In this document: positions 44,308 to 53,561 of the stretch, piece after piece
Layout of the letters: each line of letters begins with the position of its first letter
Position numbering within the stretch: the stretch's first letter is position 1
Assembly: GCF_900166585.1 (NCBI RefSeq)
Contig: NZ_FVZC01000009.1
Location: forward strand, 1,054,001-1,118,000
DNA length: 64,000 bases
Reading direction: 5' to 3'
Source of the DNA: Mesobacillus jeotgali
Lineage (GTDB): Bacteria; Bacillota; Bacilli; Bacillales; Cytobacillaceae
Program-made: the position numbers and the translations under genes
Notes under the pieces: model-generated
Databases searched by the model: none
The model's input: only the letters and a program-made list of their open reading frames with translations
What the model was told of the DNA's origin: nothing

Positions 44308-44475
44308 AAGCTTGTTTTCCTTTAGCTAACTAAGGAGAAAAGTTGAACCCTAATTTTCTCCGTTCGATCTCAATTTATTTGAGGAGAACGACCCTATTTA
44401 TTATGATGAATCGAGGATGGTTTAGGGGTAAGATGGATTTGAATTAAATCTTAGAACAAAAGAGGAGTGATTGAC

Positions 44476-44913
44476 ATGAAAGGTCGGTTTACGAGTGTAT
44501 ATGATATTCTGGATAATTACAAAACGGCCATTTATGAGAAAGATGTAAGGAAATTTATATCTACATACCATTCTGATATACATGTTTTTGATTGTTGGAA
44601 TTCTTGGGAATGCATCGGGATTAACCAATGGCAGATAATGGTCGAAGAATGGTTTAAAGGTTTATCTGAAGAAGATGTATTACTTAAAGTGGATTTTTAT
44701 AATTTAGTAATCGAGGAAAGTTCAAATCTTGCTTTTGTTCATTGTGCTGTTAAGTTTTCGGCTCATAACCAATCGGATGACAAACTTCGCCAGACGAGTA
44801 ATAGATTTACCTTCTGTTTAAAAAAAGTAAATGAATTTTGGACCATAATCCACGAACATTCATCCTTACCGATCAATATAGAGACAGGAAAAGGGCTTTT
44901 TAACTATAAGTAA
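44476..44913 (+). CDS. SnoaL/NTF2-like protein
   Basis: 145 aa. MKGRFTSVYDILDNYKTAIY helix, then VRKFISTYHSDIHVFDCW and the C-terminal FWTIIHEHSSLPI strand, the DUF4440/SnoaL-like fold. ATG 44476 has AGAGGAG about 9 nt upstream; the GTG at 44467 touches it. Unlike the DUF4440 gene at 33086 it has FDCWN and may bind a small ligand in the cone. Function not assigned. Confidence 0.78.
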   Translation: MKGRFTSVYDILDNYKTAIYEKDVRKFISTYHSDIHVFDCWNSWECIGINQWQIMVEEWFKGLSEEDVLLKVDFYNLVIEESSNLAFVHCAVKFSAHNQSDDKLRQTSNRFTFCLKKVNEFWTIIHEHSSLPINIETGKGLFNYK

Positions 44914-44925
44914 AGGGAGTTAACC

Positions 44926-45135
44926 ATGGAGATCATTTTAACAAGTATCTTCTCTGCAATCATCATATTTATTACTGTCTTTTTTATGGTAAAGGCATTC
45001 ATTATCGCCTTTAAAAAAAAAGAAATTTCATTTAGGAAATTGATTATTTTTTCATGTTCTTCGATTGTTATTGGGATATTAATAGCCATCTCATTACCCT
45101 TTGGTTATCATAAAATTATCGATTATATTTACTAG
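44926..45135 (+). CDS. Small two-span membrane protein, 69 aa
   Basis: Starts 12 bp after the SnoaL-like gene with AAAGGGAGTTAACC before the ATG, so co-transcribed. Two hydrophobic spans (IFSAIIIFITVFFMVKAFII and IIFSCSSIVIGILIAIS) joined by a basic loop FKKKEISFRK. Family unknown. Confidence 0.6.
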   Translation: MEIILTSIFSAIIIFITVFFMVKAFIIAFKKKEISFRKLIIFSCSSIVIGILIAISLPFGYHKIIDYIY

Positions 45136-45271
45136 CTTGCATGAATCTGAACATAAAACTCGTATAGCTTTTGTTAAAATGCTTTTTATCATATTCCATC
45201 GCAGTCTTCCCTGATGTGAGATTTTTTGAAGAATACCTGGTTCTTCTGGTCAGTCTCATTCAAATATAAAG

Positions 45272-45292
45272 AGTAGTGGAAAAACCACTACT
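45272..45292 (-). terminator. Terminator of the AtpE-like gene
   Basis: AGTAGTGG (45272-45279) pairs with CCACTACT (45285-45292), 5-nt A loop; on the minus strand CTTTATATTT follows. The stop codon of the AtpE-like gene (45288-45290) lies inside the stem. Confidence 0.7.
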
Positions 45293-45542
45293 CCCCAACT
45301 CTATCCTTATAATTTCCACAATTAAGGATCCGTAATGCAACATTAACTAATAAAAAAGCCAAGATCAATTCCGGAATTACCACTAAAAACAAAAGAACAT
45401 TAGCGATTCTGTCAAATGCCTCTGGCTGTCTTGCTATACCCTCCAGAGCAGCCGCGCCTGCAACCCCAAGGCCATAGCCTATCCCTATAAAACCCATTAA
45501 AGCCAATCCAGCTCCAATACAGCATTGGATGAAACTTTTCAT
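45288..45542 (-). CDS. Orphan F0 subunit c (AtpE)-like proteolipid
   Basis: 84 aa hairpin proteolipid. The polar loop ALEGIARQPEAF matches the RQPEA loop of ATP synthase subunit c, preceded by a glycine-rich first helix GLALMGFIGIGYGLGVAGAA. Glu58, in FLVVIPELILAFLL, falls exactly 16 residues after the alanine of RQPEA, the position of the ion-binding carboxylate (Glu54 in B. subtilis AtpE). So it could bind protons, but no other atp gene is in the window. ATG 45542 has AGAAGG 7 nt upstream. Its role beside a full atp operon elsewhere is unknown. Confidence 0.82.
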   Translation of the reverse strand: MKSFIQCCIGAGLALMGFIGIGYGLGVAGAAALEGIARQPEAFDRIANVLLFLVVIPELILAFLLVNVALRILNCGNYKDRVGE

Positions 45543-45876
45543 TAAATTACCTTCTCTCAAAATAGTGTTTTTAACAACATATTCAAGAGATCATCAGCCC
45601 GTTTGGACTAATGCTGAAGGGACAGTGTCCATCTTTAACTGCTTTAGCGTAACTCAATGAGTTTTTGTTCACTGAGTTTAAATATATAAAATTGACATTG
45701 ATATATCATTTAATTATCCTATCTAGGACTTAAGCCCATACTTTATTTTGTCTTTGTTGTCAAAATATTCATTCTTTTTACACTATTAATTAGTGGATAA
45801 CTTAATTTATCATTTATTTAGCGTCCCGAAAAGTTTGAATAATGGGGCGACGACAAAATAGAAAGGGGATACATAA
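45543..45876. other. Divergent intergenic region, no gene found
   Basis: 334 bp of AT-rich sequence between the AtpE-like gene and the carboxypeptidase gene. It must hold two divergent promoters; no strong match to TTGACA/TATAAT, operator or hairpin was seen. Confidence 0.4.
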
Positions 45877-47010
45877 TTGAAATCATTAAAAAGATTCATG
45901 AAAATTACGGTGGCTGCTCTTATCATCATGCTTTCCTTCAGCTCAGCATCCTTTGCAGCGCTCCAGCCTGGGGGTCCATCTACGAGCGGCAATACGAACA
46001 TTAACAGTACTCTATCTTACCAGGATGTAGTAAAAATCCTTCAGGACATTGAGAGAACCAGCAAAGGAAAAGTTGAAGTGTCTACTCTTGATCAGTATGG
46101 TAAGTCGGAACAGGGCCGAAGCATCTATGTCGCAAAAATTGGGACAGGCCCGCAAAAAATCTGGATTCAGGCACAGATTCATGGAAATGAGAAATTGGTG
46201 ACGGAGGCAGCACTTCAGCTTTTAAAGACCTACGCTAACAGCGGTGGGAAGGATGTCGAGCGGGTTCTGGAAGAGGCGACTCTTTACTTCATCCCAATGT
46301 ACAATCCAGATGGTGCTGAAATGAATATCCGCCATACTAAGCTAGCAAATAGCGGTAAATTAATCGATTTAAATCGTGACTGGACCGCAAATGGTTTTGA
46401 AGCAGTAGAATCTAAAGTTGTTTATGCTTACTGGGCAGACGTTAACCCTGATTTTGCCATCGATCTTCACCATCAAGGGCTGAAGCAAATCTATGGAACG
46501 AATGAATCTACTTCTTTCTCTCTGGGAGTATCGCTTTCTCCAGATGGACCAACTCTGTCTGGTACACGTTATAATGACGTTACCAAACAAATGATGTCAT
46601 ATGTCTATGACGAGTTGAAAGATTATGGTTACACTCATATTGACCGTTATCAAGTTGGTGTTAATCGAGAAGCAGGGACTGGCTATGATATCGATATCAA
46701 GGGTGGGGTGGTTTCAGCAATGATGTTGGGACTGAACTACAACAACTTGAATCCGGAAGGACATAGCCACCCAGCAGTATTCTTTGAAACAAAAGGGAAT
46801 ACCTCTGATGGAAGCCTTGGCCAAAAGTCAAACGGATACCTGACAAAGCAGAATTACCTTGCATTGAAGTCGCTGGTATACGGATATGTAACTGGAGAGG
46901 TCGATAATGTAAACCCTGATAACTGGTACAACATCCCTTATTATCCACTAGCAGGGTACTTTACTGATTATAATGGGATTGTACCAGTCGGATCAGACAG
47001 TGGCTATTAA
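45877..47010 (+). CDS. Secreted M14 zinc carboxypeptidase
   Basis: 377 aa. Signal peptide LKRFMKITVAALIIMLSFSS ending SFAA. Zinc ligands: QAQIHGNEKL (H and E, about 108-111) and IDLHHQG (second H); the C-terminal catalytic Glu is in AVFFETKGN. MYNPDGAEMNIRHTK carries the substrate-binding arginine and LNRDWT is the usual NR pair. It cleaves C-terminal residues or D-amino acid peptides outside the cell. TTG start after AAAGGGGATACATAA. Followed by a terminator. Confidence 0.9.
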   Translation: MKSLKRFMKITVAALIIMLSFSSASFAALQPGGPSTSGNTNINSTLSYQDVVKILQDIERTSKGKVEVSTLDQYGKSEQGRSIYVAKIGTGPQKIWIQAQIHGNEKLVTEAALQLLKTYANSGGKDVERVLEEATLYFIPMYNPDGAEMNIRHTKLANSGKLIDLNRDWTANGFEAVESKVVYAYWADVNPDFAIDLHHQGLKQIYGTNESTSFSLGVSLSPDGPTLSGTRYNDVTKQMMSYVYDELKDYGYTHIDRYQVGVNREAGTGYDIDIKGGVVSAMMLGLNYNNLNPEGHSHPAVFFETKGNTSDGSLGQKSNGYLTKQNYLALKSLVYGYVTGEVDNVNPDNWYNIPYYPLAGYFTDYNGIVPVGSDSGY

Positions 47011-47019
47011 TATGATTTT

Positions 47020-47051
47020 AAGAGAGTGTCGTAACTGACGCTCTCTTTTCT
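47020..47051 (+). terminator. Terminator of the carboxypeptidase
   Basis: AAGAGAGTGTC (47020-47030) pairs with GACGCTCTCTT (47037-47047; one G-T), 6-nt loop, then TTTT. Confidence 0.85.
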
Positions 47052-47191
47052 GTGAAAATAAATAATTCTGGCTGCTTGGAATAATAGTGATCCTATTCGG
47101 CAATCCTTAAAGTAACCTAAAAAAGCCAATAAGAAAGCGGGGCTACCTGTCGGAGGGTAACCGTGTATACATCTATTTGGTTTTGGTTATA

Positions 47192-48331
47192 CTAAATAAC
47201 TTGTCTTTCTTTAAATGGCTCCTTGTTTATAAGCATGGAGTAGATGATTCGAAGCATTCGATGCGATGTCGCAACGAGTGCTTTTTTCTTTCCTCTCCTA
47301 GCGGCAGTAGACCAGTATTTCGTGGCTAACCACCTATTTCGACTTCTTGAAACGGCCCAGGCTGCTTCACACATGGCTGATTTAATGTGCGGATTTCCTT
47401 TTGTTGTCCGAGTACTCTTTCGTTTTCCTGCACTTTCATGATTGCCAGGAGATACACCTGCCCACGAAGCTAAGTGTTGAGAGGTTGGGAATTGGTTCAT
47501 ATCCACTCCAATCTCGGCAATAATGATGGCTGCAGTATCTTTCTTTATTCCAGGAATGGTCAGAAGTAAATGAAGTTCTTCTTTATATTCCTCTAGAAGA
47601 TGGTCAATTCTTTTTTCCACCTCTACAATATGTCCCTCCAGCTGTTGAATATGAAGCCAAGACTGTTTGATTAGAAATCTTTGGTGGTCATTGATCGTGC
47701 CGAAGAGCGAGTCAGTAATTAATTGTTTTTTAGATGACATCTTTCCGTGTATCCGGCTTTCGACATCAACGGCATCTACATATCCCTGTTCCACCAGTCT
47801 CTCAAGCAGCTTTCTCCCTGAAACCCCAAAGACATCGGATATAACCGAACTCAGCTTTACATTTGAGCACTCCAGAACCTTCTGAATCCGGTTCTTCTCG
47901 GAAGTTAAATGACCTATCCACTTTTTTCGAAGACGTGTAAGGTCCCGTAGCTCCCGGATATCGGACGGAGGCACGAAACTCTTTTCGATGAGTCCGTGTC
48001 GCAATAATTTGGCAATCCACTCGGCATCGGAAACATCTGTTTTTCTTCCAGGGACGTTCTTGATCCTTTGGGCATTCGCAAGAGTAATATCAAAAAAGTC
48101 TTCAAGGATATTAAACACAGGCTTCCAATATACTCCCGTGCTTTCCATCGCAATATGGGTAACCCCATGGTCTTCCAGCCATTTTAAGAGACGGAAGAGA
48201 TCTTTCGTCAAGGTTGGAAAGGTTTCAGTTACCCTAATCAAATCTTCGTCCTGTTTGCCCGTCAGAACACAGGCAACGATTGTCTCCGAATGAACGTCAA
48301 GACCAGCACAACGTTCAATAAATACATCCAT
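47192..48331 (-). CDS. IS110 family transposase
   Basis: 379 aa with the two IS110 domains. The RuvC-like N-terminal DEDD domain starts CAGLDVHSETIVACVL and includes MESTGVYWKPVF and KTDVSDAEWIAKLL; the C-terminal Tnp domain includes LLTIPGIKKDTAAIIIAEIG and HLASWAGVSPGNHESAGKRK with the catalytic serine region. Uses a bridge RNA from its upstream DNA in related elements. Frame is intact. Confidence 0.95.
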   Translation of the reverse strand: MDVFIERCAGLDVHSETIVACVLTGKQDEDLIRVTETFPTLTKDLFRLLKWLEDHGVTHIAMESTGVYWKPVFNILEDFFDITLANAQRIKNVPGRKTDVSDAEWIAKLLRHGLIEKSFVPPSDIRELRDLTRLRKKWIGHLTSEKNRIQKVLECSNVKLSSVISDVFGVSGRKLLERLVEQGYVDAVDVESRIHGKMSSKKQLITDSLFGTINDHQRFLIKQSWLHIQQLEGHIVEVEKRIDHLLEEYKEELHLLLTIPGIKKDTAAIIIAEIGVDMNQFPTSQHLASWAGVSPGNHESAGKRKSTRTTKGNPHIKSAMCEAAWAVSRSRNRWLATKYWSTAARRGKKKALVATSHRMLRIIYSMLINKEPFKERQVI

Positions 48332-48349
48332 AATACCAATCCTCCGCGT

Positions 48350-48531
48350 GTTAGATCACAAACAGCGAGTGGATTTGAAAATAGGCATTTTTCTGTACGT
48401 GGTCATCCTTCCCATAGGGAATGAGCCAACAAAGGGTTGATCACCAAATCCACTCAAACAGTTTTTGTTACAGGGTCTTAGCCACCATAAAGAGCCACGT
48501 CCTCTAAACCGTTTGTGTCCTCAACATTATA
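48350..48531 (-). ncRNA. Candidate IS110 bridge RNA
   Basis: Region between the TATAAT and the transposase start. CAAATCCACTC (48445-48455) and GAGTGGATTTG (48367-48377) are exact 11-bp complements closing a loop of about 67 nt that itself holds a hairpin TTCCCATAGGGAA (48409-48421). Bridge RNAs of IS110 relatives have nested stem-loops in this position. Target- and donor-binding loops were not assigned. Confidence 0.45.
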
Positions 48532-48716
48532 GACATATGAGATTTATTTTCATGCATGGGTTGGGAGTCAAAGGAATCATGATAGTTTTTTATGAACAAA
48601 TTAGGGTAATGTCATAATAAAATTTATAATATATTATATATAAAATTCAGAAAACAATTATAATAGTGTCAGGGAAATTCTTGAAGTTGTTCATTTAGAT
48701 ATTTGGGGGAATTGCA

Positions 48717-49259
48717 GTGGAAACAGCTTTATTGCCAAAAGTTCAATTAAGGGAATTAACTCCAAATGATGCAGAAGACCGTTTCATATGGTCACTGGAT
48801 AAAGAAGTAACGAAACATCTAAATATGCCAGATAAATATCCCCCTTTCAGCAGGGATGAGACACAAAAGTGGATTGAGATGTGTATTGCCAAGTCAAATG
48901 GATATGAACAAAAAGCAATCATGACTGAAGATGGGGTACACATCGGTTGGGTTGACTTGAAGAATATCGACAGATTAAACAGGCATGCAGAATTAGGTAT
49001 TGCCATTGGGGATAAAAGATACTGGGGTAAAGGTTATGGGTTATCTGCGATGAAACAAATGCTTATTTGGGGATTTAAAGAACTAGAGTTAAATAAAATA
49101 TGGCTCAGAGTAGAGAGTGATAATCAGAAAGCAATTAAATCTTATAAGAAAATTGGCTACATAGAAGAGGGAATCTTAAGAGAAGACAGATTAAGAAATG
49201 GTGAGTTTGTAGATCGATTAAGGATGAGCATTCTTAAAAGTGAATTTTTCAGTAAATAG
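48717..49259 (+). CDS. GNAT acetyltransferase, RimJ/RimL type
   Basis: 180 aa. ELGIAIGDKRYWGKGYGLSA is the acetyl-CoA binding region, LNKIWLRVESDNQKAIKSYK the C-terminal signature and KIGYIEEGILREDRLRNGEF the closing strand of RimJ/RimL enzymes. Acceptor probably an N-terminal or spermidine-like amine; unknown. GTG follows GGGGGAATTGCA. AT-rich promoter region upstream next to the IS110 end. Confidence 0.88.
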   Translation: METALLPKVQLRELTPNDAEDRFIWSLDKEVTKHLNMPDKYPPFSRDETQKWIEMCIAKSNGYEQKAIMTEDGVHIGWVDLKNIDRLNRHAELGIAIGDKRYWGKGYGLSAMKQMLIWGFKELELNKIWLRVESDNQKAIKSYKKIGYIEEGILREDRLRNGEFVDRLRMSILKSEFFSK

Positions 49260-49330
49260 AAAATTAATTTAGCTTGAAACATTTTTACCCTGACATCGTA
49301 CTAAAGATATCAAGCTTGGAGGTGTATTAA

Positions 49331-49516
49331 ATGTATGAGTATCAATTTGTAGAAACTTCACTGGGTGGATTTTTTTCTTCGCCAACACATAGGGAAACCA
49401 TTAGTGAGTATGCTGCTCAAGGGTGGAGACTGGTCCAAGTTTTGCCTTTAGAATATAATGGCCATGGAAAACCCACGTCATATGAGATTATCTTTGAAAG
49501 ACCTATTCAGGAGTAA
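49331..49516 (+). CDS. DUF4177 protein
   Basis: 61 aa. MYEYQFVETSLGGFFSSPTH, EYAAQGWRLVQVLPLEYNGH and YEIIFERP are the conserved strands of DUF4177, a small family with no known function in Bacilli. ATG follows CTTGGAGGTGTATTAA. Single gene with a terminator. Confidence 0.85.
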   Translation: MYEYQFVETSLGGFFSSPTHRETISEYAAQGWRLVQVLPLEYNGHGKPTSYEIIFERPIQE

Positions 49517-49533
49517 GTTTTCTTGCAGATTAG

Positions 49534-49560
49534 TCGCGCTGATTCATTAGCGCGATTTTT
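49534..49560 (+). terminator. Terminator of the DUF4177 gene
   Basis: TCGCGCT (49534-49540) pairs with AGCGCGA (49549-49555), 8-nt loop, then TTTTT. Confidence 0.88.
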
Positions 49561-49661
49561 ATTGCCGTATACCATGAAAAATGTTCCGGTAGGATAGGGC
49601 AAAGATTGTGCAGTATGAGAACATTTATAAAATTTTGCAAAGAGAATGAAAACTTATGTAA

Positions 49662-50219
<558 letters not shown>

Positions 50220-50230
50220 TGCTAAGTAAA

Positions 50231-50257
50231 GAAATGCCGCGTGCATCGCGGCATTTC
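50231..50257. terminator. Palindromic terminator between paiA and the M28 gene
   Basis: GAAATGCCGCG (50231-50241) and CGCGGCATTTC (50247-50257) are exact complements with a 5-nt loop. It stands between convergent genes and can stop both, though T runs are short. Confidence 0.75.
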
Positions 50258-50269
50258 CTGTTAAAACGA

Positions 50270-51658
50270 TCATTTATTCAGCGAAGGTACATCCTTCCTT
50301 ACAACATCGAACAACCCGGCACCAATTATATCAAGAGCGGATTTCATCCTTTCAGCCGAGATGTTATCTTCAATAGTGTCCTGTGGTGTATGGTAAACTT
50401 TTTCGATATGATAGACAAGCGGGTCCCAGCTGTCGATTCCCATCCAGATGAACAGTGTTGCAGGAATACCTGCATTATGGAAAGGAACATGATCACTGGA
50501 ACTAAATTTACCTGGCAGGATATCGGAATTTCCAAGGCGGGCTCCGGCTGCGGCAGTAGAATCAGTGACAATATTTGTTGAGCCGTTCGGTGTCATCGCA
50601 TAAAGGTTCTTCGCTGGTCCATAGTTTGTTGCTACCATGTCAGGAACGAAGACCGCTTCGATATTATCACGTTGTTCCTGAGTTAATTGCTCTACATAGT
50701 ATCTTGCTCCAAGAAGGCCCCGCTCCTCGGAACCAAAGGCAATGAATTTGAGTTCCTTATCCGTATTGTAACCCTGGTAAACACGAGCCAGCTCTAGCAT
50801 TAAGCCAACACCCGAAGCATTATCATTTGCACCAGGTGCACCCACCACGCTGTCATGGTGTGCGCCTAAAATTACTTCTTTTGTATCTTTGTTCTTTCCT
50901 TTAGGAGCCTTTGTAGCGATTACATTTACTGATTCTAGATTGGAGAATCGTTCGGCAGTCAGGCTTAGTTCAACCGGGCCTTTCGCTAGACGTTCTTTGA
51001 GCCATTCTCCTTGAATGAAAGCTGCTCCATAAACTGGGATATCGACAGGAGTTGTCAAACTTGGATTAAATGTCTGTCCGTAGTTGCCGCGGCTTCCGAC
51101 AAGACTTTGAAGGATGACGCCGGCAGCTCCGGATTTTACTGCATTGTCAATTTGGGTACGATAGGCAGCAGTGGTGGAGGCTCTTGGCATGACCACAATC
51201 TTGCCTGCTGTATCATCAGGGAAATCTGCGAGGTTGGTTCCGCCATCTACAAAAAGAACCTCTCCAGTGACAGCTTCCTTGCTGACCTTTCCATTTGGAG
51301 CGGCAGCCATCTGCCACGAAGTTCCGTCAGCAAAGGCTACATCTGCTATGTATTGGTCTGCTACCGGGAAATACTGATATTCTACTTCGTACCCATAGCC
51401 CTTCAGGACATTGGCAATGTACTCAGCCGACTCTTTTTCTGCTTGTAATCCCCCAGGCCGAGGTCCAATTTCCTCTGATAAATAACGAACATGTTCAATT
51501 GCACGCTCAGCGTCTGCTCTGGCTACGACTTTCTGATCCTGTGAATAGTCTGACTTGCATTTGCTGGTGACATCATTTGCAAAACTGACCGTGCCAAATG
51601 TCATAGACAATGCCAAAAGTGAAACAGCTACTTTTAAACCTCGTTTCCGTAAAATCAT
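50270..51658 (-). CDS. Secreted M28 aminopeptidase with PA domain, YwaD-like
   Basis: 462 aa. Signal peptide VAVSLLALSMTFGTVSFA. A PA (protease-associated) domain lies in residues about 130-240 (GKIVVMPRASTTAAYRTQID). M28 zinc ligands: LGAHHDSVVG (H, about 270), PGANDNASGVGL (D), AFGSEERGLLGARYY (E-E), and FSSSDHVPFHNAGIPA (D and H). It resembles B. subtilis YwaD, an arginine/leucine/lysine aminopeptidase of the culture fluid. ATG follows AGGAGGGAAACT. Confidence 0.92.
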   Translation of the reverse strand: MILRKRGLKVAVSLLALSMTFGTVSFANDVTSKCKSDYSQDQKVVARADAERAIEHVRYLSEEIGPRPGGLQAEKESAEYIANVLKGYGYEVEYQYFPVADQYIADVAFADGTSWQMAAAPNGKVSKEAVTGEVLFVDGGTNLADFPDDTAGKIVVMPRASTTAAYRTQIDNAVKSGAAGVILQSLVGSRGNYGQTFNPSLTTPVDIPVYGAAFIQGEWLKERLAKGPVELSLTAERFSNLESVNVIATKAPKGKNKDTKEVILGAHHDSVVGAPGANDNASGVGLMLELARVYQGYNTDKELKFIAFGSEERGLLGARYYVEQLTQEQRDNIEAVFVPDMVATNYGPAKNLYAMTPNGSTNIVTDSTAAAGARLGNSDILPGKFSSSDHVPFHNAGIPATLFIWMGIDSWDPLVYHIEKVYHTPQDTIEDNISAERMKSALDIIGAGLFDVVRKDVPSLNK

Positions 51659-52022
51659 AGTTTCCCTCCTATCAATTTTATTCCAGGGATTTAAACCCAG
51701 AATCTTACATCTTTATCGTAGTTGACTTGAAAGAGTGGGTACAAGTTATAAAATTAATAATTTTCTGAAATTTTTACACTTGCAAAAGAACTATAATACA
51801 AATACTGACTTTCTTATAACAGGACTAAAGTTTTGGGGTCATTCAGGTCAGAAAGTTCATTGAAAAGGTGGGGGACTTAATGTAAGAGAAATAGCGGGTT
51901 GAATAAATCAGTGAGTTCATTTTTAAAACTACCTTTTTAATCAATGGTTTCTTTTAGTACTTTTACAAATGTACATCCATGTCCTTGTCCAAGTACTTAT
52001 TTCTTTTTCGGAGTTAAAGTTA
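51659..52022. other. Intergenic region upstream of the YeeE/YedE gene
   Basis: About 360 bp between divergent genes. Apart from the promoter and dyad at 52023-52065 nothing was recognised; no reading frame with a binding site. Confidence 0.4.
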
Positions 52023-52065
52023 TTTACATTTGCTTAAAAATCAATTATAATTACTTTTTGTAATT
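52023..52065 (+). promoter_or_regulatory. Sigma-A promoter with downstream dyad, YeeE/YedE gene
   Basis: TTTACA (52023-52028), a 17-bp spacer and TATAAT (52046-52051). An inverted repeat AATTAC-TTTTT-GTAATT (52049-52065) overlaps the -10 and transcription start, as a repressor site would. CsoR/CstR or ArsR-type sulfur regulators use such positions; none is in the window. Confidence 0.65.
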
Positions 52066-52098
52066 CCGACTAAACTAATAAGAAAAGGAGTGTTTAGT

Positions 52099-53373
52099 TT
52101 GGCTCAAACAGATATTAACAACAATGCAGCTAAACAATCTATATATTCTACTCTAGTCCCAACTACTGTAGTAACAAAGCTTAACCCTGTCCAGAAGCCT
52201 TTTGTCATGCTTGGCATTATGGCTGCTGTTATACTTTTGATCGCTATTTTAACTGTGGCATCCGGAACCCAGGGGGTACTCTTCATTATTGGTCTTGCCC
52301 TTGGAGCCACACTCCTGCATGCCCGTTTCGGTTTTACTTCTGCTTTTAGGAGATTTGCATCTGTAGGAAACGGTCAAGGTCTTCAGGCTCATATGCTGAT
52401 GCTTGCGGTGGCTTCCACACTGTTTGCCATCATTTTGAGCACTGGTTTTAGTTTTACTGGCATCGAACCAAAAGGTTACGTATCACCTGTAGGTGTTAGC
52501 GTCATCTTTGGAGCATTCATTTTTGGAATCGGGATGCAGCTTGGTAATGGCTGTGCATCTGGAACACTTTATTCCCTTGGTGGTGGTTCCTCTTCCATGA
52601 TTCTTACTCTGATTTCCTTTGTGGCAGGTTCCACATTAGGTGCTTACCATTTCTCATTCTGGATGGAAGATACACCAGCACTTCCGCCGATTTCACTAGC
52701 AACCTCAACAGGTCTAGGATACGGAGGTGCATTAGTACTTCAGCTTGTTCTCTTTGCGCTTATCTATTGGGGTACATTGCAAATTGCTAAAAGACGTAAG
52801 GCACCTGCGATGAAGGCTCTTCCAACCACTACTGGATGGAAAAAGATATTGCGCGGATCATGGCCTTTATTTGCAGCAGCGATTGTCCTCGCATTGTTGA
52901 ATGCCCTGACTCTTACTGTACGCGGAACGCCATGGGGCATAACATCTGCCTTTGCTCTTTGGGGAGGAAAAGCATTGATGGCCTTAGGTATTGATGTTAC
53001 GTCGTGGGGATATTTCTCAACAGATGTGAATTTGGCAGCTCTAAATAACACTGTGTTAGCAGACTCTACTAGTGTAATGAACTTTGGGATCATCCTTGGA
53101 GCCTTCATCTCAGCAGCTTCTCAGGGTAATTTCAAGCCACGTAAAATCAAGCCAGGTGTTGCCGGAGCTTCGATTATAGGCGGAATCCTGATGGGCTACG
53201 GCTCAAGACTTGCTTTTGGCTGCAACATCGGTGCCTATTTTGGCGGAATTGCAAGCTTTAGTCTTCACGGATGGGTGTGGGCTGTTATGGCAATGCTTGG
53301 AACTCTGGTCGCCTTGTTTATCCGTCCACTGTTTGGATTAAAAAATCCTAAACCAAACGATTCAGTTTGTTAA
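52099..53373 (+). CDS. YeeE/YedE family transporter, TsuA-like
   Basis: 424 aa, about nine membrane helices. The duplicated cysteine motifs of thiosulfate transporters are clear: GIGMQLGNGCASGTLYSLGG (about 150-169) and GYGSRLAFGCNIGAYFGGIA (about 376-395), each with a pore cysteine. Family members take up thiosulfate or selenium/sulfur compounds. TTG 52099 has AAAAGGAG 8 nt upstream; the GTG at 52090 belongs to the site. A rhodanese/TusA partner, often adjacent, is absent here. Confidence 0.88.
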   Translation: MAQTDINNNAAKQSIYSTLVPTTVVTKLNPVQKPFVMLGIMAAVILLIAILTVASGTQGVLFIIGLALGATLLHARFGFTSAFRRFASVGNGQGLQAHMLMLAVASTLFAIILSTGFSFTGIEPKGYVSPVGVSVIFGAFIFGIGMQLGNGCASGTLYSLGGGSSSMILTLISFVAGSTLGAYHFSFWMEDTPALPPISLATSTGLGYGGALVLQLVLFALIYWGTLQIAKRRKAPAMKALPTTTGWKKILRGSWPLFAAAIVLALLNALTLTVRGTPWGITSAFALWGGKALMALGIDVTSWGYFSTDVNLAALNNTVLADSTSVMNFGIILGAFISAASQGNFKPRKIKPGVAGASIIGGILMGYGSRLAFGCNIGAYFGGIASFSLHGWVWAVMAMLGTLVALFIRPLFGLKNPKPNDSVC

Positions 53374-53380
53374 TAACCAT

Positions 53381-53415
53381 AAAAAGTGCCTTTCTACTAT
53401 GAAAGGCACTTTTTT
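53381..53415 (+). terminator. Terminator of the YeeE/YedE gene
   Basis: AAAAAGTGCCTTTC (53381-53394) pairs with GAAAGGCACTTTTT (53401-53414), 6-nt loop, then T. Confidence 0.93.
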
Positions 53416-53561
53416 ATACATATTTACTGAACTTCAGCAACTTGATTTTGGTCAATTTGAATAACAATGCGTAATCCTTAATTGACTTTTCTCCGTTCTG
53501 CCATTCATACATTTATAGATAACAATGCACAAATGCGTAGCCGGTGAATTACCGCTGCTAT

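Larger units (their letters stand above)
47110..48545 (-). mobile_element. IS110-family insertion sequence, ends uncertain
   Basis: Transposase (48331-47192, minus strand) with about 200 bp of structured non-coding DNA upstream and about 80 bp downstream. A minus-strand TATAAT lies at 48526-48531 near the left end, and TTGGCT at 47129-47124 near the right end; in circular IS110 intermediates such halves join to make a promoter. IS110 elements often lack clear inverted repeats, so both boundaries are estimates (within about 30 bp). Confidence 0.7.

Noticed and set aside
47992..48293. Plus-strand frame in the IS110 element
   Set aside because: It is antisense to the transposase, with no own signals.
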